Shown here piece by piece: positions 1-11,200 of a stretch of 64,000 bases of DNA (position 1 is its first letter; every line of letters starts with the position of its first letter). This DNA comes from Physcia stellaris (Eukaryota; Ascomycota; Lecanoromycetes; Caliciales; Physciaceae): NCBI GenBank assembly GCA_018902385.1, contig JABSSW010000051.1:186001-250000 (forward strand), written 5' to 3'. Made by a program: the position numbers and the translations under genes. The notes under the pieces are model-generated. The model saw nothing but the letters and a program-made list of their open reading frames with translations. It did not search any database and was not told the origin of the DNA.

Positions 1-2981
1 CAAAGCCAAGGGCCATGATTAGAAATTCTATCGCCTGTGACAGAGAGTAGAGCCAAAGATTCCACACTAAGGATCGGATAGACTTGCTCACAATTCCACT
101 GAGGAGGTTTGAATACTGTCCAATCACTAGAGATTCCAGAGTCAAAGAAGCGACAGTCTTTATGGCAATAACACTTTCACTGGCTAGACTCGCGCTGTCT
201 GAAAAGCGTTCCGCAGTCTTCCTTTCCAACAGAACCTCAATGCGCATGCGAGCATATCCTGCAGCGATCAATGGTGGAAAGCCACCAAAAACCACGACGA
301 GCCCGAGCTTCCAGCCAAAGACAATTGCGACCACGCTGCTAGCCACGAGATTCACCAAGACAATGAAAATTAGAAGGACGTTGGCGCTAATGAGGTCGTT
401 GAGTGCGGTCGGTATTGATGTGATCCTCGCCGTTAATGCGCCAGAAGTGTTTTCTGGACGGTCGAAAAACTCAATGTCTTGTCGGAGGATATTTTGCAGC
501 ATCTCAGAGCGATAGCTATGCGTAAGTGTCTGTCCGATGGTATTGCAGGTGACCCCAACAATACTGTAAGCAAGCAGATTGCCTAGAGCAATGACGAAGA
601 ACATGAGAGCGTAAAAATTGACTTGTCGCTGACCCTCATCTGGTGGAAGAGTGAAGACTGTCAATACACGTGAGTAGAGGATTGCCTGGCCGGGGAATGT
701 TGCTCCTCCAATCAACGAGCCAAGCGCCGCAAAGAAAAAGGTGACATAAAGCGTCTTTTGTTCAGAGAGCAAGATCCAAAGACATCGGAGTAGCGAGTAT
801 CCTAAAGTGCCCTGTCCCGCTTCCAGGTCGCCTTCGGGTCGTTCAACCATGTCTCTGACCGACACAGTTGTCTGCCGTCTCGCGATGTCAGGCATTTCTA
901 GTTCTGGGCCGCCGTCCAGCGGATCCGCATTTCCAAGATCTTGTGCAGCTACTAGGTTAGCATAGCGACCCTTTAGGTTGATTAATTGCTGATGGCTCCC
1001 CTGTTCCACAACGACGCCATCTGAGATAACAGCAATATTGTCAGCTTTCTTTACAGTCGCCAATTTGTGTGCGATGATCAAGGTGGTTCGTCCCGTCGAG
1101 ATCGCGTCCAGAGCGTCTTGCACTATCCTTTCTGCTTTGGGATCCAGAGCGCTGGTAGCCTCGTCTAGAAGAAGGATCCTTGGGTTCGAGATAATACTCC
1201 TGGCAATGGCAATCCTCTGACGTTGACCACCGGAAAGTGTCCCTGCGCCCTCACCGACCTCGGTTTGGTAACCCTGCAAAGATCAGTAGCTATTGCAGAC
1301 GGTCTGGTTCGCGGGATCTTACATGCTCAAGCTTCTCAATAAATTCATGAGCATTGCTTGCTACGCATGCATCGCGCACCATTTGCGATAGCTTCTCTAC
1401 GGACATGTCGGACTGGCTATCAGACAAGCCGTTGGCTACATTCTGGAAGATAGTGCCTCTGAAAAGCACAGGTTCCTGGCTCTGTCAGCATGATCCGATC
1501 CCTGGATTCCAATCTTTGCATACCTGCTGCACCAGACCAATCTGTTTCCTTAACCATCGTGTATTATATTCAACGATCTCTGTCCCGTCAAGCGTAATAC
1601 TCCCAGACGACCTTTCGTACCAACGTTCCAGAAGCCCGACCAAGGTACTTTTACCGCATCCGCTGGCGCCCACAAGTGCTGTAGTTTTGCCTGCTGGTAT
1701 GGCAAGGCTAAGACCCTTCAAGACTTGCACTCCGGGCCTCGATGGATAGGAGAATTTGAGGTCCTTGATCTCGATCTGACCGGATACTGATGCTGGCGAA
1801 ACTCCGTTTGGACTTAAGGGATCAAGTTGCGAGGCTTTGTCCAAGACCTCGAAGAGTTCAGCAGCCGCTGAGGATGCGCTGGTGAAAGCCAGAAATTGTG
1901 GATAAACTGAATTTATGGCCGACGCCGCAATCAGTACAGAGAGCACTACCGTGAAAACTTTGCCCACATCTGCAACCTCCCCACTTATGAACATTCTATA
2001 GCCTTGCCAGTAGGCCAACGCAACACCAGAGAATGCGCAAAAACTTTCTGTAGAGAATAGAATTGCGAGCAGCACCGACTTCTTCTTTCCCTCTCGATGT
2101 GCTCCCACGAGATATTCTTCGTATCTGTCCATTATCTTGGAGTGCGCCCAGAATGCATGCACAGTCTTCACGCTTGAAAAGGCTTCCTCAGCATGGCCAG
2201 CAGCTGCGGAGTAGATTTTCATGATCTTTCCCTCAATGATAGCGTCGAGCGGAATAACAATTCCGATGATCACGAAAATTGCAGGGACGATAGTCATGGT
2301 GATCAAGGCCAGCTTCCACTGAACAGCGAGAGCAACAATGAATCCTGCAAAGAATTGTGCGGTTGCTTGGAACGTTGTCGAAAGCTTCTCCCCGATACCC
2401 GAGTTTATCTTATTGCCATTGGTGATGACCTGGGATGCAATGGCACCGTTGCCTTGTTGGTCAAAGTACCATGCCTCCTGCCGTAGAGTGTGTTCGAAGA
2501 AGGCTATTCGTATGGCTTTGGTCGTCCTGATTGCAGATATGCTGATGGCTAAGGTCGCAATGTAGGTCAAAACAAGTCTGAGTATGAACAGGTAGATGAA
2601 CCATTTCCTGCCTCGACGTAAGCTGATGTCCGTGCCATGGAATCTTCAACATACACGTAGTAGATGACATTATCATCAAAGGCGCTGGCCGAAGATCCTC
2701 CGCCCTGAAAGCTACTGAACTCGCCGATAGCACTACCAAAGATGACTGTCGTGAGCGGTAGAGTTGCGCCAGAACCGATGGAAGCCAACAGCGAAACAAC
2801 ATTCAGAAGCCAGCCAAGGGAGTCTGCATATTGGAAGACGCGCTGTCAGGTATCAGCAGCGCCTCGAGTAATATGAATTCTGACCCACTAGGTAGTACTG
2901 GAATCCGCCCTTGGATTCTTGCTGGGGAGCCTTTTTAGGTTCATCAACGGACGAAGGTGTATCGGAACATTTCTCCTCCAT
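1..2981 (-). CDS. ABC-B (MDR/P-glycoprotein type) multidrug transporter, 3' end outside window
   Basis: Full-type ABC exporter of the ABCB family, expected in the plasma or vacuolar membrane for efflux of drugs or lipophilic compounds. The start is taken at 2981 because it opens a cytosolic N-terminus followed by TMD1. Exons read 2981-2889, 2842-2655, 2607-1524, 1481-1323 and 1273 to the window edge; the introns are 42-49 nt with GT-AG ends. NBD1 shows Walker [10 protein letters not shown] (about 1640-1670), a Q-loop (GLVQQ), signature LSGGQRQR and Walker [14 protein letters not shown] linker then leads into TMD2, which runs off the left edge, so NBD2 is not seen. The frame is intact in what is visible. 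It is divergent from a Zn2Cys6 gene 744 bp away, which may regulate it (inference). The substrate cannot be told from sequence. Confidence 0.93.
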
Positions 2982-3724
2982 GTTGTTGTCAAGGCGGAAA
3001 GCCAGTGTAGTAGAGATCAATCATTTTACAGGAAGTAACAACTAATGTGGTAGGTGTATTCCGTAAGCGCTCCAATTGTTCCAGCTGGGACAGCAGCTAT
3101 ATATGTGAGTAGATTCACTGATGACCACTTCAAATAATCATTACAGATATTCGGAAATGCAAGGGCGAAGTCCGATCGTGATCCATGGCGGATGATCCGG
3201 TGTAGTCATTACTAGCGCGTCCATCCATGCTCTCCCAGAGTCTGAATAGAACGTGATTGAACGGTGGAACGAAAATGATGACGGGAGACTACATGTAGAA
3301 TACTCCCGTATGGGAAGAGAGTTGGAAAATAGTACAGAAACAAGCGTCTTGGCGCGGAGTTCGGCTTTTTTCCACCGCGGAGTCCGTTTTACCTTTTCCT
3401 GCACTGAAGTGAGGGTACCCCCCTTAGCTCTTGGGGTCGTCGCTGCCCGCATTGATGCTTTAGCCGTCTTACCTAGCTAGAATCTCCTACATCAGCAATT
3501 TCATACCTCAGCGATGGCGTTCCGGCGTTGCCAGGTAGCTAGGGAACTTAATAGCTGCTCCAATGATCTGGATGAACCTTCTAAACACGGTCAAGCGGTG
3601 CGGCATCCTTACCGTCTTGTAGGAAACACATTTTGGGAACGTGGGATACAGACAGAGTGAAGAATAGACAACCTCCTTTCAAACACGGCCAAACCGCGCG
3701 CCATAGACTGCTCTTCGCACCATC
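2982..3724. promoter_or_regulatory. Divergent promoter between ABC transporter and Zn2Cys6 regulator
   Basis: This 743-bp gap separates two divergent start codons and must hold both promoters. Short open frames on both strands (e.g. 3141-3452 minus) have no protein-like features. A CCGCGG palindrome near 3378 is the sort of CGG-triplet site bound by Zn2Cys6 dimers, but one such site can arise by chance. Confidence 0.45.
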
Positions 3725-6119
3725 ATGAACGTACCGGAAGGCTTGCCAAAGGCAGCTGGCACATCGTACAGGATCAAGGCTTGTGAAGCCTGCCGGCATC
3801 GAAAGGTAAGGCCTTCGTCTTTCCCATGGCCAAGATCTGCCACTGTATCTGAACGTCTTGCAGATCAAATGCGACAAATCCAATCCCTGCTCCAGCTGCC
3901 GCGCCCTACATATTCCTTGCCATACATTGGCCGTGGCACCTCCTCCTTCGCGAAAGCGCACTCGAGATACAGTTTCTGAGCAATGGTAATACTCATTTAA
4001 AGAATGATAGCACATGCAACTCTGACCGTTTCTTTAGGGAAGAGCAATTTGACAGGATTGACTCTCGATTGTACCGGCTCGAGCACATCGTCCAAACTAA
4101 TGCCGAAACTTGTGGCCCAGAGCATACACCAGTTTCGGTCGAAGTGCCACCAGAGGACTCATTCTACCGTGGCGACTCATCCTTTGAGTTTCATTCAGGC
4201 GCGACCGGTCAAGTTCTAAGAGATGCAATCAGTGACCCCGAATACCGGAGGGCCCGACGGGAGAGCCCTACATCCCTCAGTGCAATACAGAACTTTGTGC
4301 ATGCCAACAAGTCATGCAATCATGGTCACTTTGAGCACGATTTGAAAATGCCGTCCAGAGATCTGGTCCTTAAGGCAGTGAGACTTACCAAAGGTAAGCA
4401 CTCGCAATTGATGCATGGTAGACATGCGCTGATACACCTTTGAGAGACGAGGCAGCGATTGCTGCTCTCTTTTGCCATCCTGGACGTCGACGACTTCATC
4501 AGAAGGTGCCAGAAGGTCTATTTTCCGGTCGACGGCTACTCAAGCGCGGACTTTATAATTGTGCATGCGACGTTAAAATGCTTCTTCCAAAACACCTTGG
4601 ATACTGATTTGCAAAAGCTTGGTTTGAGCCGATCTGCCGCTCAGGCGACCCTAAATCTATGTCAGAAGAACATTGAGACTGCTGTAGAACGGCTGAGTAT
4701 CATTTTACAGCCCTGTTTGGACAATATCCAAGCCCTCATGCTAGGCGTAAGTTGCACCTGGAAGTCATCAGTCATTTGTCACGCACGCTGAGCTCACCCA
4801 CAGGCGCATGTGACGTTGGAAGAGTCTAAGCTATCAATGTCTTGGAGCTTGATATCAATGGCAGCTCGTTTATGCCTGGATGCCGGACTCCATCGACTCA
4901 ATGACGACAGTCCAGATCCGCAATTAAACCTCAAAAAGAGATGCTTTTGGGCTGTTTACGCACTAGAGAAGATCCAGGCCCTGTCATTTGGTCGTGCTTC
5001 CAATATGCAGGATTTCGATATCACGACTAGCTATCCAAACATGTACCCATGGCTAAGGCACGGACCTTGGCACGAGCTCAGCTATTGCTTCTGGGACGTT
5101 GCTAAAGTTCAGAGTCAGATATACGAAAAGCTGTACTCTGCCTATGGAAGGCATCAGAACTCAGCGTTGAAACTGGAATCGGTACGATCCATCGCGGCCG
5201 AGATCCATCGTCTCTTAGCATTCTGCAAGGTCTGAGTAGTCAAGAACTCGCCTTTGTATAAGCTAATGGTTTTTACAGAGAGATTTCGGCGAGATGATTA
5301 TTCCAACTGAGTTTCATGCAGTGACTGGAACATACACCATGAGTCTACTCTCTACATTGACCTTAGTCCATGCTGCAATACGACCTACCGACTCTCCGCT
5401 TGACTTCTCCCCTGAATGCGTTTCTACAGCGCGAAAATGTCTCGTATTGCATTGCGAGCTGTCGGAGAAATTCATGGCTCAAGCTGACGATTGCTGGCGC
5501 CAATACATTCACTGGTAAGTCTATCCCACTGTATATCATATCCTTCCATTTAAATGCTAGGAATTATCTTCCGTCATACTTATCTTCGTACAAAAGGGGC
5601 CTCCTAGTCTCCCCCTTCATGCCCTTCCTCGCTCTCCTCGGCGCAGCAATCTCCAATACAGGCAACGAAAACGATAGGAAGCTTCTCAGCCATGTCGTCG
5701 TCTCCCTGAAACAAGCCGCTGAAAATGCTCCAGCAGCCAAAAAGCTTTACGATGTCTGCCGCGTCCTCCATTCAACGGCCCTCAAAACAATAGACGAGGC
5801 TAAGGCTCGCCAAAATAGTCATCACACCACGACCAGTTCAAATCAATCCGGTACATCTAATGAACTTTTCAACCAGCGGGGAGAGCAAAATCATCAAGAT
5901 CTTTCCACTCAGAATCGAAGCCAGATGACTGACCGCGGTGCTGCGGCGGACATGGAAGCCTTTACGTCAAGTGCAAATCCACAGTCGGCTCCTGGCATGT
6001 CTGACAATGCAAATGAGATTTCGATGTGGTTTGAAGACTACATGGGAGGCAATACCAGCATGTTCGATTTGTTAGACATGGATCAGCCGGCGATGGATTG
6101 GGATTGGCCTAGTACGTAA
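3725..6119 (+). CDS. Zn2Cys6 transcription factor with fungal-specific middle domain
   Basis: Nuclear DNA-binding regulator of about 693 aa. Seven exons keep frame: 3725-3805, 3864-3985, 4038-4393, 4445-4746, 4804-5229, 5279-5514 and 5561-6119. The zinc cluster sits at residues 19-45 and is split by intron 1: C-x2-C-x6-C-x5-C-x2-C-x6-C, reading ACEACRHRK then IKCDKSNPCSSC. A short linker follows (EEQFDRIDSRLYRLE). The Fungal_trans-type region lies in exons 4-6, with the landmarks SWSLISMAARLCLDAGLH and KKRCFWAVYALEK. The C-terminus is Ser/Gln/Asn-rich and ends acidic (WFEDYMGG, DMDQPAMDWDWP), like an activation domain. It is divergent from the ABC transporter. The third acceptor is inferred from frame: the AG at 4443-4444 fits, while the more obvious one downstream breaks frame. 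Confidence 0.9.
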
Positions 6120-6396
6120 GGTCGATTGATATGGGCGCCTCAACGCGAATACCTCAGCGTAGAACAAGCCGGACTGAACATCGTATGTGCGGGTTGTCTC
6201 ACGGCGATGTCTCGGCTACCCGCTAAGAGGAGGCATCTTACTCCTGCCGTCCGAGACCACGCCCATACACCCTAAAATCAAGCTTCTCAATTATTAATCT
6301 AATTTTTGGGTGCGAAAGATAATATGTGTGATGACCAACCGGTCCCTCGACCATAACAGCTGAGTAGTCGCGACTTTTCGCGAACCAGCCTTCAAG

Positions 6397-6636
6397 ATGA
6401 GGTTCTTGAAATTCTTTTTGCTCTTGGCCGCCGTTAACTCTCCCCCAATTCCGTCGGCGGCCCCGACATTACGTGATACTATTAAGGCGTGTGCTGGCGG
6501 AAATGAGAAGCTTAGGGCAGAGCTGCAAGAACTTTCATTTCAAGGTAGACTCGGACTCAGCGATAGATATAGGATTCTGGCCTGCACATTTGAACGCATC
6601 TCATATCAGATCTTATCCTGCCAATGTTTCTTGTAA
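6397..6636 (+). CDS. Small secreted-type ORF (79 aa), tentative
   Basis: Unrecognised. The ORF begins MRFLKFFLLLAAVNS and continues through a Pro/Ala-rich stretch ending SAAP, which looks like a signal peptide with cleavage near residue 23. The remaining ~56 residues hold four Cys. A possible splice donor (caag|gtagac near 6544) means the 3' end may belong to a further exon that I could not place, so the stop at 6636 is provisional. It sits 280 bp past the regulator's stop. It could be a small secreted protein or a chance ORF. Confidence 0.3.
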   Translation: MRFLKFFLLLAAVNSPPIPSAAPTLRDTIKACAGGNEKLRAELQELSFQGRLGLSDRYRILACTFERISYQILSCQCFL

Positions 6637-6718
6637 GCGGTGCACGTAATCGCTGTCAGGATAATATCAGACCGATTGGGGTTGTGGTCACAGCGGCTCA
6701 AGTATGCTGACCCGGACT

Positions 6719-7248
6719 CTATTCCAATCCATCTAAGGTTATGATTTCATGAGGGTAGCTGATCCATTGATAACCCTCGGTGCAAACAGAGATAATTACC
6801 CTCTCAGAAGTCCAATACTCAGTCGGTCTCACAGCCCACCTTCCAAGCCAAACCTCGACATCTAGAAAGGTCCATCCGATTGACTGGGCATTCGCAAGGG
6901 GCTCCTTCATTTCCCACAATCTGCCAAACTCGCCGAACCGAGGAACCCCAATGGCCTGATGTACCGCTTCATTACGGTGACAACCCCCCCTGGCCCTGAA
7001 CTCCGCGTCGAAAAAGCTACTTGTATAAAGCCGTGGAGAAGATCTTTTCCGCTAAACTATTCATTCCTTTCACACAATCACGCTTGATGCATTAACACCA
7101 CGACTGCTCTCATCAATGCTGGAAACTTCAAGGTCCCAATCCTTCCATTCAGAGCCCCACAAGAGCATACGTCCGTGTTGCTGCAGAAGGCGATCTACCA
7201 GCCGCTTATTACCACGCCGCAAAATCCCGAGCTCGGAACACTTGAAGG
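6719..7248 (-). CDS. Hypothetical protein, two 3' exons, start not found
   Basis: Unrecognised. The last exon, 7051-6719, is open for 111 codons with a strongly protein-like, Trp-rich composition (SIGWTFLDVEVWLGRWAV, TEGYQWISYPHEIITL) before a TAG. An upstream frame, 7248-7097, reads just as naturally (LLQQHGRMLLWGSEWKDW). A 45-nt GTTAAT...TTTAG intron joins the two in phase 0. An acceptor-like TTTCCAG precedes the upstream exon, so more 5' sequence is implied, but no convincing first exon was found; an internal ATG near 7157 is the alternative start. It could be a lineage-specific gene or the remnant of one. Confidence 0.42.
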
Positions 7249-8220
7249 CTGGAAAGCGGTAGATAACAGTTCAAGACCCAATTTATTGGTATACCTTAGA
7301 CTGTGAACTTAACCTAGCACATGCATCCGACCATCCAGCAAGACCCTGCGGCCTTTTGCCCATCGGAAGGATACTGCTTGAACGCTGTAGAAAAGCACCA
7401 ATTGGCTGGGTAATGTATCCCGCCGTAAGGTACACCCGGCTCGTGTGGCCCTGCGCCTCCAAGCCCGGGAGGCACCCCTAGCCGAGTGGTCATTTTGATT
7501 TGGGGGTCGTCTCCAGGTGAATCTCTTAGAAATCCTTTATTAGGCCACGAGGAGCCTGGCATGCTTTTTTCTGGCGCCCGGGAGCGGCCCAGGGGTTTTA
7601 CTGGCGGAAACCACGAGAGATCATGGCTCGACGTTCCTCTTTTATCACGCCTGCGCTTAGACTCCCCTGTAGAAAAGTGCATCGTACGAGTATCGCCAGT
7701 ACGAGTACACACCTCTACTATCGTATTTAAGTTCCAATTTATGGATTCAAATTACCAACAACAGTTACACAAAATAAAAAGCAAAATCAACATCCCATAA
7801 TCTATCGTCCAGAAAAAGCTTTTCTCCCCCTCTAGCTTTCCAGTGACACAGAATCTATCAACTTGGTTTTTGGTTCCATTCATACTCATTGAGACAAGGA
7901 CGCGGGCTCGACTTTGGCGCGTTGAGGCATATGAAAAAAGCCATGATGCTTCCGATTCCGTACCAAAGTCAGTTGGGTAATGGCAGGTCTCGTCAGGATA
8001 TATCTTAACAAAGCGCACCTCTTAGATAGTATCATCCCATAGTATCCGCAGTGAAAACCCATCAGTGAACAATACTTGCCGTGCAAAGGACACAATCGCA
8101 AGTGGCTGAATGCGATTTCTGCTACAATAGTGCTTAAGAATCATAGTAAATACAAGCTCAAAGCACCAGCACGAGCAAGATACCTGCTTCCTAAGCTAAA
8201 GAAAGATACAGAGCCAAAGG
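7249..8220. other. Intergenic, no supported gene
   Basis: About 970 bp between the hypothetical gene and the 3' end of the DUF3638 gene. The open frames at 7314-7712 (minus) and 7486-7800 (plus) are antisense to each other and look like noise. Part of the missing 5' end of the 6719-7248 gene may lie here. Confidence 0.5.
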
Positions 8221-11200
8221 CTATTCAATCTCCTCATCCCCTTGAGCGGGCGGCTGCTCTTCTCCCACCTCCACCTCCACGGCCCTCGCCTCAGGCGGAT
8301 CGAGTCTTCGACCGCGGCACATCTCGCCCATCATCGTCTGAGAGAAATCTGTTGGTCATGTCAGTCATTCAACACTCCGTTCCCGGGTGAGCGGCTGCGA
8401 AAGAAAAGGAAAGGAAAGGAAAGGCTCTCTGAAAACATACCTTGTCCCTTCCGCCGAACAGCGAGCCACTCCTGCAAGAATACAAGAGGAGATGGAGAGA
8501 ATGGTTCCTGCGGCATGGCCTTCTGCTCTTCTTCCGCAAACGGCATCTCCGCATCGAGGACATTCACTGGATTCGCCGGTCCAGGTAGACCCAGCGCCTC
8601 ACACAGGGGGGCATACTGGGTGCCATAATCAAAGTAAGTGCGACCCGCGAAGATCCCCAGATCGCGCACGAGCCAAGTAGGCGCTTTCCAGGCCTTCGGA
8701 AGTCTCGGGATACTGAAGAAATTGAGCTGGTCGAAGATGACCATAGGCTTGGTTACCGGCGCTGCGTAAACGATGAGATGTACGACAGGCCGAGAACAGT
8801 CGCGGAGTGTGGGTAGGAGGGCATCAGCTTCGTAGTCTGTGACGATGAGCGCTGTGGCGGTCACGGTACTCCAGAGCAACCAGTGCACTGGTCGTGAATA
8901 CTCATCGCGCGGCAACGCTGAAGGGTCAGGATGGACTGTCTTGCTGAAATCATGAGTGATGTACAGTCCAGAGCTTGTAGCACTGTCCGTAACGCCCAGC
9001 CTGCGACCTACGGCCGTCTGCCGAAGGGCAACGAAAGCTTGAATGTACTCATGCGAGCCGGCAGCGAGTCTTCCGGTCTCAGCGTACGACCTTACATCTC
9101 TATGTAGGAGAGGCTGTGGACATGCCTGAGCATGGTGCGGCTTCTTTAATTCGCGGACCGTCTCGACTTCGATAGCAACTTCCCGCTCTTGCTCCACTTC
9201 TTGATGTGCAAGTGCTTGTACAGTGTCGCCAGTGTTGCGAATCTCATTCTTCAGCACATTGAGCCTCTTTACGTACTTCGCTATCTCTGCATTTCCGGTC
9301 GAGTCGATCGAGGCGGCTTTGATCTTACGATCTGGAGCATACAGCTCTTCAAGCGAGTACTTTTCTGGCTGCTCCAACACTTTTAGGTATGCCTTGGAGT
9401 TATCGACATGATAGCCGGTATCTTCGTACTTTTCCGCAGCTATTCTACGGCGACAATATTCCAGGCCCTGTGAGACGTACAGTGGCTGTAGTTGTTCGAT
9501 GCTGCAACATGTCTGTTCCAACAGCCATGTAATTACGTCGCGAGAATCAATTGGGTCTTTCAGATTCTTCTGACGCGAGTTGAGAATACTCTGATGGACC
9601 TCGGGAGGGGCGAAAAAGATGACAGACTGGGAGATTGCTAGTTGCCGAAGTCGCATTGCAGCTTGCACAGTATGATCTTTGGTCTGCATCACACCTAAGG
9701 TCAACGCAGCAACGGCCACTGCTGGCATTTTTAGGTCGACTCCCCGGGTGTGTGCTTCGTCCAGATACACGACACAGACGCCAAGATTGTCAATGAAAGG
9801 TGAAGCAGCCAAAGGCTGTACTTTCCCATCGCGGTAGACGACGCGGGCACGCTCATCCTCCCCAAAGAACACAGCAGCCTCAGCCTCAGTATCTACCTCG
9901 AGCCAAGTCTTCGCTAAGGAAATATTATCAAGCTCCAAAATCTGGGCCCCAGCGTCAAGTAGCATGCGGATGCCATGATCTTTGAGCCTGTGGAGGAGCG
10001 TTCGCTCGCTCAGACGTTTCCCGCCATGGTCCAATGCTGGGACATAACGCCTATTTCGCGGTTGTAGTAGGTAGGTCAGCACCTCTGCGTTGGTGTGAGA
10101 GAGGCTGGGGAGATCGCTTTGTGCGACATTGAGCGGCAGCAGGGTCTTGTTGTCGTTAGTACCACTGAAGCCAACGGTTAAAGCGGTGGGAACACCCCCA
10201 ACAGTACGCTTGACAGTACTTCCGGGTGGATTATTTTCCTTCAAATTCTTCTCAACGGTTGCTTTGGATGCCGAGAGCGGTGTTGCAAGGTCCCAACCAG
10301 AGCTAACGAGCTTTCGATCGAATGTCTTTGCGTGACGCGGAAAAACAAATCGATTGAGGAAAAAGTTGATGACTGTCATCTGCAGCCTTAGATGGTTCCA
10401 CAACGCGGTACATTGTGTTTCATCGTCAATATTTATCGAGTTCCAGGAGCGCAAAACCTCGGGAAATCCTTCAACCTCGGACGCCCAGGAATCGAATTCA
10501 CGGACTGGTTCGTCGGACTTTAGGAGCAGACCAAGGGTTTCTCGGAATTGTTTGAGCGTAAGACCACTGTTGTAAAAGCTCAGGCATGTCAATAGTATGC
10601 TCACATCGGGATGGCCGAACTCTGCCTGGTCAGAAGGAATACCCTTGCTCCGAAATGGAACTGCAATTGGGTCTCGGAGAGGATGGATACCATACTGGAC
10701 ATTCCAGCGCTTGCTGAGGCCCATGAGTAGTATTTTGTGTACGAGCAGCCCACGTAGCAGTAAGAGCTGTGAGCGCGTCTCTTTCCGGTCATGGAAAACC
10801 TGGGCAACTTTTGAAACATCGGATTTTGCGAATTGTGCGTGGTGCAAGAAACTACGAATACACTCAGAGTCAGCAGTCCGGTTCTGGGGTCAGTAATCAA
10901 TGATCCCTATCGTCATACGGCTTTGGGGCGAATACCACTCGAGAGGTATAACTCAAACCTTCACTTTCATCTGAGGGAGCAGAACCGTGTTGTGAAGAAT
11001 ACGATAGTAAAATCGCGTAGTTTATGTAAAGATGGCTCTGGGAAAGTGCTTGAGCACGGGTAGAGTGTGGGTCGTTCGGAGGAATAAGATATCCTAGAGT
11101 GCACCACAAGCTCGTCGTGTGCTGCACTAGGACTGACACACAAAAATACCACAGGAGAAGGAGGATGTGCTCCATAAGTACGTACCTGGTGGCGAAGATC

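Noticed and set aside
8398-8425. AAAGG repeats as a microsatellite of interest
   Set aside because: They lie in the last intron of the DUF3638 gene and form its pyrimidine tract on the coding strand.
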